NCBI GenBank assembly: GCA_025352225.1
Contig: JANXTT010000043.1
Coordinates: forward strand, 47,739 to 111,738
Length of the DNA stretch: 64,000 nucleotides
Direction: 5' to 3'
Source: Mucilaginibacter sp.
Lineage (GTDB): Bacteria; Bacteroidota; Bacteroidia; Sphingobacteriales; Sphingobacteriaceae
The notes below the pieces were generated by a model, which saw only the letters and a list, made by a program, of their open reading frames with translations, was not told the DNA's origin and ran no database searches. This document shows, one piece after another, positions 17,431 to 27,604 of the stretch. A program made the translations under genes and the position numbers. Numbering within the stretch: the first letter of the stretch is position 1; every line of letters starts with the position of its first letter.

Positions 17431-18846
17431 ATGTCACAAGATAAATACGATTTCGGCATGATTGGCCTTGGAACTATGGGGCGTAACCTATTGTTAAACA
17501 TGGCCGACCATGGTGTTGCCGGTGCAGGCTTTGATAAAGATGCTTCCAAAGGCGCATTATTAGAGCAAGAGGGTAAAGCTGGGAGGGTTAAAGGCTTTAG
17601 CGATGTAAAAGATTTTACCGCAAGCTTAAATAACCCCAAAGCCATTATGATGCTGGTACCAGCCGGCAAAATTGTTGATGATGTTATTGAAGAATTATTA
17701 CCTTTTTTAGATAAGGGCGATATACTAATTGACGGCGGCAACTCGCATTTTACAGATACCAATCGCCGGGTTGAATATTTGGAGGCAAAAGGCTTTCACT
17801 TTTTTGGCATGGGCGTATCCGGCGGTGAAGAAGGCGCCCGTAAGGGCCCCAGCATGATGCCGGGCGGCGATAAAGAAGCCTATAATGTAATGAAACCTAT
17901 ACTGGAATCAATAGCCGCTAAGGTTAATGGCGAGCCATGTGTAACTTATATCGGCCCAGGAGCATCTGGCCATTTTGTAAAAATGGTTCATAACGGTATT
18001 GAATACGGGTTAATGCAACTAATTGCCGAAACCTATGAGTTATTGCGCAATGGCTTGAAATTAAATGATGAGGAAATTCATGATGTGTTCCAAAAATGGA
18101 ATGAAGGCCGGTTAAAGTCATTCCTGATCGAGATTACCCGCGATATATTTACTTATAAAGCCGAAGGCACAGACCATTTATTGGTTAATGATATTAAAGA
18201 CGAAGCAAGGGCCAAAGGCACAGGTAAATGGACATCTCAAAGTTCAATGGATCTGGAGATACCTATCCCGGTAATTGATAGCTCTGTAGCCATGCGTGAT
18301 CTCTCGAAATATAAAGCATTACGTGTACAAGCTTCCGAGTTATATAAAAATGCTGGTTCAGACCTTACGGTTGATAAAGAAGCTTTCTTAGTATCGCTAG
18401 AAGAAGCATTTTATTTCACTACCATAATTACCTATGCCCAAGGGATGCATATGCTCTCAAAGGCATCAAAAGATTATGGTTATGATCTACATTTAAACGA
18501 GATAGCCAAAATATGGCGAGGTGGTTGTATAATCCGATCAACATTTTTGGAGAACATCTATAACGCTTACGGTAACAATAAAGATCTGGAACACTTGCTG
18601 TTAGATGCCGATGTAAAAGACCTGGTTTTAGGGTCGATACAAGGGATCCGTACAGTACTCGCCGAAGCTTTAAAAGCCGGGATAGCTGTTCCTGCTTATT
18701 CTGCTTGTTTGGGCTATTTTGATAACTTCCGTACAGCAAGTATGCCATCAAACTTAACTCAAGCACAACGCGATTATTTTGGCGCACATACTTACGAGTT
18801 GATCGGTAAAACAGGTACCTTCCATACGCAATGGATGCCTAAATAA
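17431..18846 (+). CDS. gnd: 6-phosphogluconate dehydrogenase, decarboxylating
   Basis: A 471-residue dimeric enzyme. The N-terminal Rossmann motif is G-L-G-T-M-G-R-N-L near residues 12-20. The 6PGDH signature region has G-M-G-V-S-G-G-E-E-G-A-R-x-G-P-S, the catalytic Lys and His-Asn lie in F-V-K-M-V-H-N-G-I-E-Y, and the long all-helical C-domain ends in H-T-Q-W. It converts 6-phosphogluconate to ribulose 5-phosphate plus CO2 and reduced cofactor. Full length, next to zwf and pgl, the two preceding steps of the oxidative branch. Confidence 0.97.
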   Translation: MSQDKYDFGMIGLGTMGRNLLLNMADHGVAGAGFDKDASKGALLEQEGKAGRVKGFSDVKDFTASLNNPKAIMMLVPAGKIVDDVIEELLPFLDKGDILIDGGNSHFTDTNRRVEYLEAKGFHFFGMGVSGGEEGARKGPSMMPGGDKEAYNVMKPILESIAAKVNGEPCVTYIGPGASGHFVKMVHNGIEYGLMQLIAETYELLRNGLKLNDEEIHDVFQKWNEGRLKSFLIEITRDIFTYKAEGTDHLLVNDIKDEARAKGTGKWTSQSSMDLEIPIPVIDSSVAMRDLSKYKALRVQASELYKNAGSDLTVDKEAFLVSLEEAFYFTTIITYAQGMHMLSKASKDYGYDLHLNEIAKIWRGGCIIRSTFLENIYNAYGNNKDLEHLLLDADVKDLVLGSIQGIRTVLAEALKAGIAVPAYSACLGYFDNFRTASMPSNLTQAQRDYFGAHTYELIGKTGTFHTQWMPK

Positions 18847-18902
18847 TAAAGTTAAACATTAGGTAAGTGTTTATAATTAAATGATTAAAAGTAAATTATA
18901 AG

Positions 18903-20423
18903 ATGAAATCATCTGCAATAAAATCACAACCAACCATATTTATAATCTTTGGAGGTACTGGCGATCTAAACTCCCGTAAGCTGGCGCCGGCACTCTATAA
19001 CCTGTTTTTAGATGGTTGGATGCCCAACGAGTTTTCAATAATAGGCACCGGGCGTACCAATCTTAGTGATGATGATTTCAGAACTAAAATACACGAAGGG
19101 ATAAACCAATTCTCTCGTACTGGTAAAACCACAGAATCCAAATGGGCAGAGTTTTCTAAAAATGTAACCTATCAGGTATCTGATGCAAAAGATGCCAGTA
19201 CTTATAAAGAGTTTGGAAAGAGAATTCAACAGCATGAAGCTGAATGGAAACAAGAGGCAAATATTATTTTTTATCTGGCAGTATCGCCAAACTTTTTCCC
19301 CATCATAGCCAGCAACATTGCAAAAGCTAAACTGGCAACTAATCCCGATAAAGCAAGGATAGTGATCGAAAAACCTTTTGGGCATGACCTGGAAACAGCT
19401 AAAGAACTGAACAAATTATTAAGCGGTATTTTTGATGAAAAGCAGATTTACCGTATTGACCATTATTTAGGTAAAGAAACTGTCCAAAATATAATGGCAT
19501 TCCGTTTTGCTAACTCTATATTAGAGCCGATATGGAACCGTAACTATATTGAAAATGTACAGATATCTGTTACAGAGCAATTAGGCATGGGCGAGCGTGG
19601 CGATTATTATGACGGTGCCGGAGCGATGCGTGATATGGTTCAGAATCATATTTTACAGCTATTATGCCTGGTTGCAATGGAAACCCCAATTAACTTCAGC
19701 GCCGATGAACTACGTAACCGCAAGGTGGAAGTACTGCGTGCTATGCGTAAATTTACTTCAGAAGATATCAGAAGCTCGGCTGTTCGCGGTCAATACAGCA
19801 CTGGTTGGATAGAAGGTAAACAAGTGCCCGGTTACCGTGAAGAAGCCAAGGTTAACCCACAATCAAATACCGAAACATTTGCGGCGGTTAAATTTTTTGT
19901 AGATAATTGGCGCTGGCAAGGTGTTCCATTCTATGTGCGTACGGGTAAACGTTTGCATCAGTCATCTTCTTTAATAACCATCCAGTTTAAAGATGTTCCG
20001 CATTTTGTGTTCCCGCCGGAAGCTACCGAGAGCTGGCAACAAAACAGGCTTATTATCAGTATTCAGCCAGAAATGAGTATTCGTTTACAGGTACAGGCTA
20101 AAAGGCCAGGGCTGGATATGGTTTTAAACGCTGTAGATATGGTATTTGATTACGATGGTACTTACACCAGCGAAGCTCCCGAAGCTTACGAGACCTTATT
20201 GTTGGATACCATGCTTGGCGATCAAACCTTGTTTATGCGCGGCGATCAGGTTGAGGCAGCATGGGATCTGATCATGCCTATATTAAACGCTTGGGAATCT
20301 AAAAAAAGCTTAAGTTTCCCTAACTATGCGGCCGATTCATGGGGGCCAGAAGTTGCAGAGGCTTTAATAGCCCGCGATGGTTTCCATTGGTTCACACTAC
20401 CGTTGAGCAATAAAAAGAAATAA
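18903..20423 (+). CDS. zwf: Glucose-6-phosphate 1-dehydrogenase
   Basis: A 506-residue enzyme of normal length. The cofactor motif is F-G-G-T-G-D-L-N-S-R-K-L near residues 16-27, and the substrate and catalytic signature is R-I-D-H-Y-L-G-K-E near residue 185. The C-domain has the R-G-D-Q-V-E-A-A-W segment. It oxidises glucose 6-phosphate to 6-phosphogluconolactone and is the entry to the oxidative pentose phosphate branch. Four bases separate it from pgl, so translation is probably coupled. Confidence 0.97.
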   Translation: MKSSAIKSQPTIFIIFGGTGDLNSRKLAPALYNLFLDGWMPNEFSIIGTGRTNLSDDDFRTKIHEGINQFSRTGKTTESKWAEFSKNVTYQVSDAKDASTYKEFGKRIQQHEAEWKQEANIIFYLAVSPNFFPIIASNIAKAKLATNPDKARIVIEKPFGHDLETAKELNKLLSGIFDEKQIYRIDHYLGKETVQNIMAFRFANSILEPIWNRNYIENVQISVTEQLGMGERGDYYDGAGAMRDMVQNHILQLLCLVAMETPINFSADELRNRKVEVLRAMRKFTSEDIRSSAVRGQYSTGWIEGKQVPGYREEAKVNPQSNTETFAAVKFFVDNWRWQGVPFYVRTGKRLHQSSSLITIQFKDVPHFVFPPEATESWQQNRLIISIQPEMSIRLQVQAKRPGLDMVLNAVDMVFDYDGTYTSEAPEAYETLLLDTMLGDQTLFMRGDQVEAAWDLIMPILNAWESKKSLSFPNYAADSWGPEVAEALIARDGFHWFTLPLSNKKK

Positions 20424-20427
20424 CAAG

Positions 20428-21156
20428 ATGCCTGTATTAAAAACATATAAAAACACAGATGACGTATTAACCGGCTTAGCTGATTTTTTTGTTGAGTCAG
20501 CTAAATCGGCTATAGCCAGTTATGGTAAATTTTCAGTTTCTTTATCAGGAGGAAGTTCGCCTAAAAAATTATATGAATTACTCGCTTCTGCAGATTACAA
20601 AGATCTGGTTGACTGGAGTAAAGTGTATTTCTTTTTTGGCGACGAGCGGAATGTACCGGATACCCATCCCGATAGTAACGCCCTTATGGCAGAAAAAGCT
20701 TTATTTAAACCTTTGCATATTGCTAACGAACAGATATTTAAAGTTAATACAGCACTAACTCCCGCCGAAGCGGCAAAAAGTTATACTGATGATATTAACC
20801 TGTTTTTTAAAAACGATACCGTAAGGTTCGACCTTATATTGCTAGGTTTGGGAGACAATTCACATACTGCCTCCTTATTTCCGCACACATCCATATTGCA
20901 TGATACCACCGCGTCAGTAAAAGAAGTGTTTCTGGAAGATCAGCAAGTTTACCGTATTAGTTTTACAGCCAACCTGATTAATAATGCACATCAAATTGCC
21001 TTTTTGGTTTACGGCCAAGGCAAGGCAGAAGCTGTTCATCATGTACTGGAAGATACGACTAATATTGATGAATACCCGGCTCAGTTGATCGTTAAAGACA
21101 ATAAAGCATATTGGTTTTTAGATGAGGCTGCGGCCTCGGCTTTGGAAGAGGTATAA
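20428..21156 (+). CDS. pgl: 6-phosphogluconolactonase
   Basis: A 242-residue protein of the NagB/Pgl fold. It has S-L-S-G-G-S-S-P-K near residues 37-45, F-F-G-D-E-R-N-V-P near residues 72-80, and L-G-L-G-D-N-S-H-T-A-S-L-F-P, the hallmark separating Pgl from glucosamine deaminase. It hydrolyses the lactone made by Zwf. It is the last gene of the operon. No hairpin terminator is obvious in the 34 bases before the converging kinase gene. Confidence 0.95.
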   Translation: MPVLKTYKNTDDVLTGLADFFVESAKSAIASYGKFSVSLSGGSSPKKLYELLASADYKDLVDWSKVYFFFGDERNVPDTHPDSNALMAEKALFKPLHIANEQIFKVNTALTPAEAAKSYTDDINLFFKNDTVRFDLILLGLGDNSHTASLFPHTSILHDTTASVKEVFLEDQQVYRISFTANLINNAHQIAFLVYGQGKAEAVHHVLEDTTNIDEYPAQLIVKDNKAYWFLDEAAASALEEV

Positions 21157-21190
21157 TAGTCATAAAAACAAACTAAGGAGCTCTTAATAA

Positions 21191-23326
21191 TCAATTTAAG
21201 GTTTTGGGTAGCATAATAATAAATGTAGTGCCCTTGTTTTTTTGAGATTTTACCTCAATTGCGCCATGATGTTTTTCAATTATTCCGAACACGATTGAAA
21301 GGCCCAGGCCCGTACCTTCGCCAACATCTTTTGTTGTAAAAAAAGGGTCAAACATTCTTTGTTTAACCTCATTGGTCATCCCTGTACCAGTATCTGTAAT
21401 TTCAATAGTAATATTTTCAGGATAATCTTTTGTGGCTATGAGTATACTTTCATTACTGTGTTTTTTCTTCTCTTTGATGGCCTGTATACTATTTTGAAGA
21501 ATATTCATAAATACCTGATTAAGTTTACCGGGATAGCAATTTAACGGTTTAAGCTTATCAAAAACCGGCGTAATTTCGATATAGTATGGTATGGTGTTGC
21601 GCAATAATACCAGTGTACTTAATATGCTTTTATTAATATCCGCTAATTTAAGTTCTACCTCATCAGTGCGGCTAAAAGCACGTAAACTTTGTACAATTTC
21701 TGTGGTACGTGATGCTCCTTCCTCAATACCATTTAGAAGATCGGTTATTTCTTTTTTTATAAAATTAAGATCAATTTTTTTCTTAAACTCAATAGCTTGC
21801 TGTAACAATTCCTGATGGTCTTCTTTTTTTTCTACCGCAGCATATTTATCTAATAATGCAAATACGTCGTTAAAATCAAGTTTTAAAGGATTGATATTTG
21901 ATCGCACAAAATTAATAGGGTTATTAATTTCATGGGCGATCCCTGCCGTAAGTTGGCCCAGCGAAGCCATTTTTTCAGTTTCAATTAATTGAGATTGTGC
22001 TGCTTTTAAATTATTAACAAGCCCAGTTAAGTTTTTATTGTTTTCAATAAGCTCTTTTGTACGTTCCAATACTTTGTTTTCGAGCAAAATATTTTGTTCA
22101 GTGATAAGCTTCTCATTTTCTCTGGCAATATGTAGCGCAAACAGTTGTGATTGATTAGTTTGTGCGCGGTAAAAGTTAATCTTATCGGCCAAAGCTATTG
22201 AAAACAATAATAGATCTAAAACAGCACTAAATAATAAAACATTAGATGTAAAATCATTATAAGGCAGCAAAGCTATATTCCTGGCAACCGAAATTAGAAT
22301 TGATATTAAAAATAAACCCCATGCTATCATGAAAAATTTAGCATGTTTAACGCCCTGCCTGTAGAGTAATACACCAATAAATAAGAGTACTAAACTGTTA
22401 ATTGCATCATTTACGGTAAGTAAAATGGAGGCAGTATTTGAGCTATTTGTTATAATAAATAAAATGGGTAAAACAGAACTGACGTATAAAGCCGAATAAT
22501 ATTTATAAATGTTTTTGTACTGTTTTTTAAGCTGTAAAAATTCATTTATAAAAATAAGTACCGATATCCAGAATAGGATGTGCATTGTTGGGATTAGGGC
22601 ATTGTTTAAAGCTTTAAGATCAATTATATTAACACCATATCCACGTATAAATGCTTGTGATAAGCTAAAAAAAATAACGTAACTTACGTAATACAAATAG
22701 CTTTTATCTTTAACAATAAAAAACAATAACAAATTGTAAAATACCATAATTAATACAATGCCGGTAAAAATCCCGAAAGCTGTTTTATTGGAGTTGCTGT
22801 TTTCCCAATATTTATCGGCACTGTTAAACTCTATGGGTACTATATCAGGAGAGTTACTTTGAATACGGAGATATATTGTTTTTACAGAATCGGGTAAAAT
22901 GGTGCAATTAATTACTGTTGTTTTTGGCGTGAGATAACCCGCGTCCAAATTAGAGTCGCGGGCGCCAATATGAATAATAGTATGACGTGTAGCTTTGATA
23001 TAGTACAAATCAAAATGATCAATAATACTGGTGCCTATACTAATTGGTATATAAGGCTGTGATGTTTTATTTTGTAAAATAATTTTAAGCCATAATGCAG
23101 AATTTGATTTTTTTATACTTGGTAAAACAGACTTGCAATTTTGAAAATTATTGTTTTTCAAAATATCGTCAATAGTTAATTTTCCGGTTTCATCTGCAAG
23201 TTGTTGGAAATATTGCTTACTAATTAACTTAATCTTATTTTCATGCACAACAAGTGTATCCGTAGCTAAACAGAGGTTGCATTTTATTATTATTATTAAA
23301 AAAATAAAAAAAGCGACTTTTTTCAT
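21191..23326 (-). CDS. 7TMR-DISM sensor histidine kinase
   Basis: A 711-residue membrane kinase. A signal peptide covers residues 1-21, an extracellular DISM domain about 30-160, seven closely spaced hydrophobic helices about 175-385, and a coiled coil about 385-450. HisKA has His465 in A-G-I-A-H-E-I-N-N-P. The ATPase has an N box (M-N-I-L-Q-N-S), D-T-G-T-G-M and G-E-G-T-G-L-G-L-S. DISM receptors sense small extracellular ligands, often carbohydrates or surface cues. There is no attached receiver. The divergent receiver gene at 23479 is the likely partner. It is a close architectural match to the kinase at 40048. Confidence 0.93.
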   Translation of the reverse strand: MKKVAFFIFLIIIIKCNLCLATDTLVVHENKIKLISKQYFQQLADETGKLTIDDILKNNNFQNCKSVLPSIKKSNSALWLKIILQNKTSQPYIPISIGTSIIDHFDLYYIKATRHTIIHIGARDSNLDAGYLTPKTTVINCTILPDSVKTIYLRIQSNSPDIVPIEFNSADKYWENSNSNKTAFGIFTGIVLIMVFYNLLLFFIVKDKSYLYYVSYVIFFSLSQAFIRGYGVNIIDLKALNNALIPTMHILFWISVLIFINEFLQLKKQYKNIYKYYSALYVSSVLPILFIITNSSNTASILLTVNDAINSLVLLFIGVLLYRQGVKHAKFFMIAWGLFLISILISVARNIALLPYNDFTSNVLLFSAVLDLLLFSIALADKINFYRAQTNQSQLFALHIARENEKLITEQNILLENKVLERTKELIENNKNLTGLVNNLKAAQSQLIETEKMASLGQLTAGIAHEINNPINFVRSNINPLKLDFNDVFALLDKYAAVEKKEDHQELLQQAIEFKKKIDLNFIKKEITDLLNGIEEGASRTTEIVQSLRAFSRTDEVELKLADINKSILSTLVLLRNTIPYYIEITPVFDKLKPLNCYPGKLNQVFMNILQNSIQAIKEKKKHSNESILIATKDYPENITIEITDTGTGMTNEVKQRMFDPFFTTKDVGEGTGLGLSIVFGIIEKHHGAIEVKSQKNKGTTFIIMLPKTLN

Positions 23327-23478
23327 CGTTTAGAGCCTAAATTTAGCGTTATAATTGTTTAGTATAAATGTGCGTAGAAAAATAAACATTAAACTCATTT
23401 CTTTGTTAAAACATTTTTCGCAATATTGTGCTATTATAGTTAAAAAGGAAAACAATTACTTAATTTAAAATTATTTAG

Positions 23479-23931
23479 ATGATACAGTTCGGCGTGCTAT
23501 ATGTTGATGATGAAATACATAATTTAAACAGTTTTAAAGCAGCATTTAGGCGCGATTTTAATATTTATACGGCCCAGTCGGCAAGGGAGGGGCGTAAGAT
23601 ACTTGATGCTAACGAAATTGCCGTAATTGTAACAGACCAACGTATGCCCGGGATGACTGGGATTGAGTTTTTAGAATCGATTATACCCATATACCCCGAT
23701 ACTATCCGCATATTACTTACCGGGTTTTCAGATATCAATGCTGTAATGGATGCCATTAACCGCGGGCAGGTGTATAAATACCTGGTAAAACCCTGGGCAG
23801 ATGAAGAGTTGAAAATGTATATCCAAAACGCAATGGAGATATATCATCTGCGTAAAGAAAATAAAGATCTGGCACAAAAATTAGATAATGCCAATAAACA
23901 ATTAAATATTATAAGTAAGGGTACTTCGTAA
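23479..23931 (+). CDS. Receiver-only response regulator (RpfG-like receiver)
   Basis: A 150-residue protein. The receiver fills residues 4-120: acidic pair in Y-V-D-D-E, phosphoacceptor Asp53 in T-D-Q-R-M-P-G-M-T-G, Thr in L-T-G-F, and Lys in L-V-K-P-W. The D-Q-R-M-P and K-P-W pattern is that of RpfG-type regulators, which usually carry an HD-GYP or PP2C output. Here only a coiled-coil tail (about 120-146) follows. It is divergent from a DISM kinase 152 bases away, so the pair probably forms a system. The output mechanism is unknown. Confidence 0.9.
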   Translation: MIQFGVLYVDDEIHNLNSFKAAFRRDFNIYTAQSAREGRKILDANEIAVIVTDQRMPGMTGIEFLESIIPIYPDTIRILLTGFSDINAVMDAINRGQVYKYLVKPWADEELKMYIQNAMEIYHLRKENKDLAQKLDNANKQLNIISKGTS

Positions 23932-24064
23932 ATTTTTTCATTTGTTCTTCATCACTTTCACATACGTTTGTTAGCTGGTTTGTCAATAATTATAAATTTA
24001 GCCAATTATAACTATTAAAAGTATAATCCGTTATAACAGTATTAAACTTGATTATGATTTTTTC

Positions 24065-27000
24065 GTGAAAGAAGCACTAAAGGTAATATTCATATTTGCC
24101 GCTATTTTACTATTTAGCAATAAAGCATCCGCCCAAAACTCTAATATTGGTACTGAGTTTTGGACAGGATATATGGATCATATAGACGGTGCTGGTGTTA
24201 ATGGATCCCGAATGATTCTATATATAGCCTCAGACGTAGCTACTACTGTTACTATAAGTATAGCAGATGGTAGTTATAATAGTGGCCCCATTAATATAGT
24301 TCCTAATAAAATAGTTAATGTAATTGTTCCGGCAAGTGCATTTTTAGGTGATAATCAAGGTATTACAACTAAAGGCATTCATATTGTCAGTAAGGATCCG
24401 GTAGCTGTATACGCTCATATTTATGAAAATAGTGTTTCTGGAGCTACTTTATTGCTACCTGTAAATACGTTAGCTACTGATTATTATTCCATTAATTACA
24501 AACAAGTTTCCAATCAAACTCCCGCCTATTCAACCTTTATGGTTATAGCTACAGAAGATAACACAACTGTTGAAATAAATCCATCAGCAGATTTAATTAA
24601 CGGCGAAGTAGCCAATGTAGCTTTTAATATTAATTTACAAAAAGGGCAAATTTACCAAGGCCTTTCATTGACAGACTTGACCGGTACCAAAATCAGGTCG
24701 ATAAGTACAACTACCTCAGCTTGTAAGAGAATCGCTGTTTTTTCTGGTAGTAGCAAAATAAGTATTGGTTCAAGTAGCAGAATTACAAATGGAGGTAGAG
24801 GCTCTGCAGATAATTTGATTCAGCAAGCATATCCTACAGCCTCCTGGGGGAAAAACTTCATTACGGCTCCCCTTAAAAGCCGTGATTATGATATATTTAG
24901 AATTGTGATAAGTGATCCAACCACCAAAGTAACCCTTAATGGAACAACTATAAGCTTAACTCAATTTGTAAATAATTTTTATTATGAATTTAAGAGCCAG
25001 TCAACCAATATTATATCAGCAGATAAACCTATTCAGGTAATACAATATTCTGTTACTGAACACGAACTATTTGATGGTACAAGTGATTTGACTAATACTG
25101 ATGTTGGTGATCCTGAAATGATATATCTTAACCCTATAGAACAAAATATTGATCATGTAACATTATATTCAACTGGTAAATATAGGATAATAACAGATTT
25201 TATTAATGTAATTATACCCACCGCGGCTGTTGCATCATTTAAGCTTGATGGTGTGAGTCAAACAGGGGCTTTTTCTGCAGTTAACAACAAACCCTCATAT
25301 TCTTATGCCCAATTAAAAGTGGATACGGGTGTAACCCATTTCATTTCTGCCAGCCAAGGCTTCAATGCCATTGCATATGGCTTTGGTCAATTTGAATCTT
25401 ATGGTTATGCAGCCGGTACCAATATTAAAAACTTAAATGAATTTGTTCAGTTTGTTGATACTGCAACAAATAAAGTTGTAAATACAGGTTGTACAGGTTT
25501 AGGTTTTATTCCACAAGTTACTTTACCGTACATAACCACCAGGCTGATATGGGATTTTGGGAATAATAAGAAAGATACGCTATTAGCACCTATAAATACG
25601 CCTCTGCCTCCAAAAGCTGATGGAACTATCCTATATCAATACAAATATAATAAACCTATAACCTATTTTACACCTTCAATATATGTAGTTAAGGTAACAG
25701 CAACCGATCCAATAACTACAGTATGTGGTTCTGATGAAGATATTTATCTTAATTATACTATTTCAGATCCGCCAAAAGCTAAATTTTCAGCCCGCGACAG
25801 TATATGTTTAACAGATACTATTGGCTTTAAAGATTTGACAGATACAACTGTAAACCATATAAAATCATGGCATTGGAATTTTGGAACCTCTAATATAGCC
25901 GATACGTCCGCTATCCAGAGCCCTGTTTTTACTTATAAAACATTAGGGTTATTTACGGTTACATTAACCGTTATCGGTAATACAGGATGTACAACAACAA
26001 CGTCAAAGAATGTTTTTGTAAAACCGTCTCCTGTTGCAGGATATAAAATTGCACTACCAATTTGTGAATCACCGTTAACGGTAAGTTTTAAAGATACTTC
26101 GCAAATATCAAAGGGAAAAAACACATCCTGGTTTTGGGACTTTGGCGACAAAACTACCTCTTTGGTACAAAACCCTGTCCATACCTATGCATCAGCCGCT
26201 ACTTATAAAGTAACATTAACTGTTTTCAGCGATAAGAATTGCGTCAGCTCTGCTTCAAATACGATTGTTGTAAATTTTTCACCAAAGGTTGATTTTTCCA
26301 TACCTGATGTATGCCAGCAGGATCAATTTGCTCATTTTACAGCATTAGTTTCGGTGAAAGATAGTGTAAGTGATGATTTAACCTATGCCTGGGATTTTGG
26401 CGATGCAGCAAACGCGCCAAAAACTAATACCGCAACCGGTAAAGTAGCACAACATCATTATAGCAATACGGGTACTTATAAGGTAAAACTCACTGTTACT
26501 ACAAGTTATGGATGTGTTAAAGATACTATTAAACAACTTACAGTTAATGGATCATCGCCAAAAGCAGCTTTTACCGTATCTAAAAATACATGTAGTAATA
26601 AAAATGTTATTTTTACTACAAACGCTGATGTTCCAGGCTTTAATAATGGAAAAATCACCAGTTTTACAATTGATTTCGGTGATGGAACACCGCCGCCGCC
26701 ACCATTTAGAATAGATTCAGGAAAAATGTTCAATCATAAATACCCTATTGAATACACATCATCTAAAACGTATAAGGTTTTAATGACAGCATATTCAGGA
26801 GCAACTTGTATGGATACCGTTAGTCATTATATCAACCTTTTGCCTGTGCCCAAAACAACATTTAACTTGCCGGCAAAAATCTGTCAAAAAGCCGATTCAT
26901 TACTATTAGCCTCATTTGTTAGCGGGCAAACTGGCGGCCCTGCAGCTAAGCCAAGTTTTCTTATAGATAATAAATTTTCAGTTACCGGGGTATTTAATCC

Positions 27001-27604
27001 ATCCACGCAGAGTATAGGTACACATACAGTTACCTGCTATAATATAGCTGATATTACCCAGTGTGCAGATACTATTATAAAAAACATAACAGTAGAGCCA
27101 ATTGCAAAAATATCTGCCGGGCCTAACCAAACAATTTTGGCCGGAGCACAGGTAAAGCTTAAAGCAACATCAACAGGTAGTAACATATTATGGTCACCAT
27201 CAACAGGGCTAAGTGATGCTAAAGTATTAAACCCTATAGCTTCGCCGCTTGTTGATACAAAGTACACACTAACTGCCACATTAATTACTGATAGTGTGAG
27301 TTGCCCAGTAAGTGATACTGTAACCGTAAAAGTATTACAACCACCTGTTATACCTAATACGTTTACTCCTAACGGCGATCTGATAAACGACACATGGAAA
27401 ATAAAATACTTAGATACCTATCCTGGGTGCACTGTGGATGTGTATGATAGGAATGGCGCAAAAGTATTTTCTTCAATTGGATATGGAATTCCTTGGGATG
27501 GTCGTTTTAATTACATTAATTTGCCTGTGGGTACTTATTATTATATTATTGACCCTAAGAACGGCCGTGATAAAATTTCAGGATCGGTAACAATTATAAG
27601 ATAA
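24065..27604 (+). CDS. Type IX-secreted PKD-repeat protein with IgGFc-binding-like N-domain
   Basis: A 1179-residue exported protein. A signal peptide ends around A-S-A-Q (residue 24) if the GTG at 24065 is the start; no better start lies nearby. Residues about 30-450 resemble the IgGFc-binding N-terminal region (G-T-E-F-W-x-G-Y opening). At least four PKD domains follow, at roughly 575-650, 660-735, 745-825 and 835-925, marked by W-x-F-G or D-F-G-D and a closing Y-K-V-x-L-T. The last 80 residues are the CHU_C/type B sorting domain (N-T-F-T-P-N-G-D near 1100, D-R-N-G, P-V-G-T-Y-Y-Y-I). It should cross the outer membrane by type IX secretion and act in adhesion. The PorP/SprF gene begins at the base after its stop. 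Confidence 0.9.
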   Translation: MKEALKVIFIFAAILLFSNKASAQNSNIGTEFWTGYMDHIDGAGVNGSRMILYIASDVATTVTISIADGSYNSGPINIVPNKIVNVIVPASAFLGDNQGITTKGIHIVSKDPVAVYAHIYENSVSGATLLLPVNTLATDYYSINYKQVSNQTPAYSTFMVIATEDNTTVEINPSADLINGEVANVAFNINLQKGQIYQGLSLTDLTGTKIRSISTTTSACKRIAVFSGSSKISIGSSSRITNGGRGSADNLIQQAYPTASWGKNFITAPLKSRDYDIFRIVISDPTTKVTLNGTTISLTQFVNNFYYEFKSQSTNIISADKPIQVIQYSVTEHELFDGTSDLTNTDVGDPEMIYLNPIEQNIDHVTLYSTGKYRIITDFINVIIPTAAVASFKLDGVSQTGAFSAVNNKPSYSYAQLKVDTGVTHFISASQGFNAIAYGFGQFESYGYAAGTNIKNLNEFVQFVDTATNKVVNTGCTGLGFIPQVTLPYITTRLIWDFGNNKKDTLLAPINTPLPPKADGTILYQYKYNKPITYFTPSIYVVKVTATDPITTVCGSDEDIYLNYTISDPPKAKFSARDSICLTDTIGFKDLTDTTVNHIKSWHWNFGTSNIADTSAIQSPVFTYKTLGLFTVTLTVIGNTGCTTTTSKNVFVKPSPVAGYKIALPICESPLTVSFKDTSQISKGKNTSWFWDFGDKTTSLVQNPVHTYASAATYKVTLTVFSDKNCVSSASNTIVVNFSPKVDFSIPDVCQQDQFAHFTALVSVKDSVSDDLTYAWDFGDAANAPKTNTATGKVAQHHYSNTGTYKVKLTVTTSYGCVKDTIKQLTVNGSSPKAAFTVSKNTCSNKNVIFTTNADVPGFNNGKITSFTIDFGDGTPPPPPFRIDSGKMFNHKYPIEYTSSKTYKVLMTAYSGATCMDTVSHYINLLPVPKTTFNLPAKICQKADSLLLASFVSGQTGGPAAKPSFLIDNKFSVTGVFNPSTQSIGTHTVTCYNIADITQCADTIIKNITVEPIAKISAGPNQTILAGAQVKLKATSTGSNILWSPSTGLSDAKVLNPIASPLVDTKYTLTATLITDSVSCPVSDTVTVKVLQPPVIPNTFTPNGDLINDTWKIKYLDTYPGCTVDVYDRNGAKVFSSIGYGIPWDGRFNYINLPVGTYYYIIDPKNGRDKISGSVTIIR

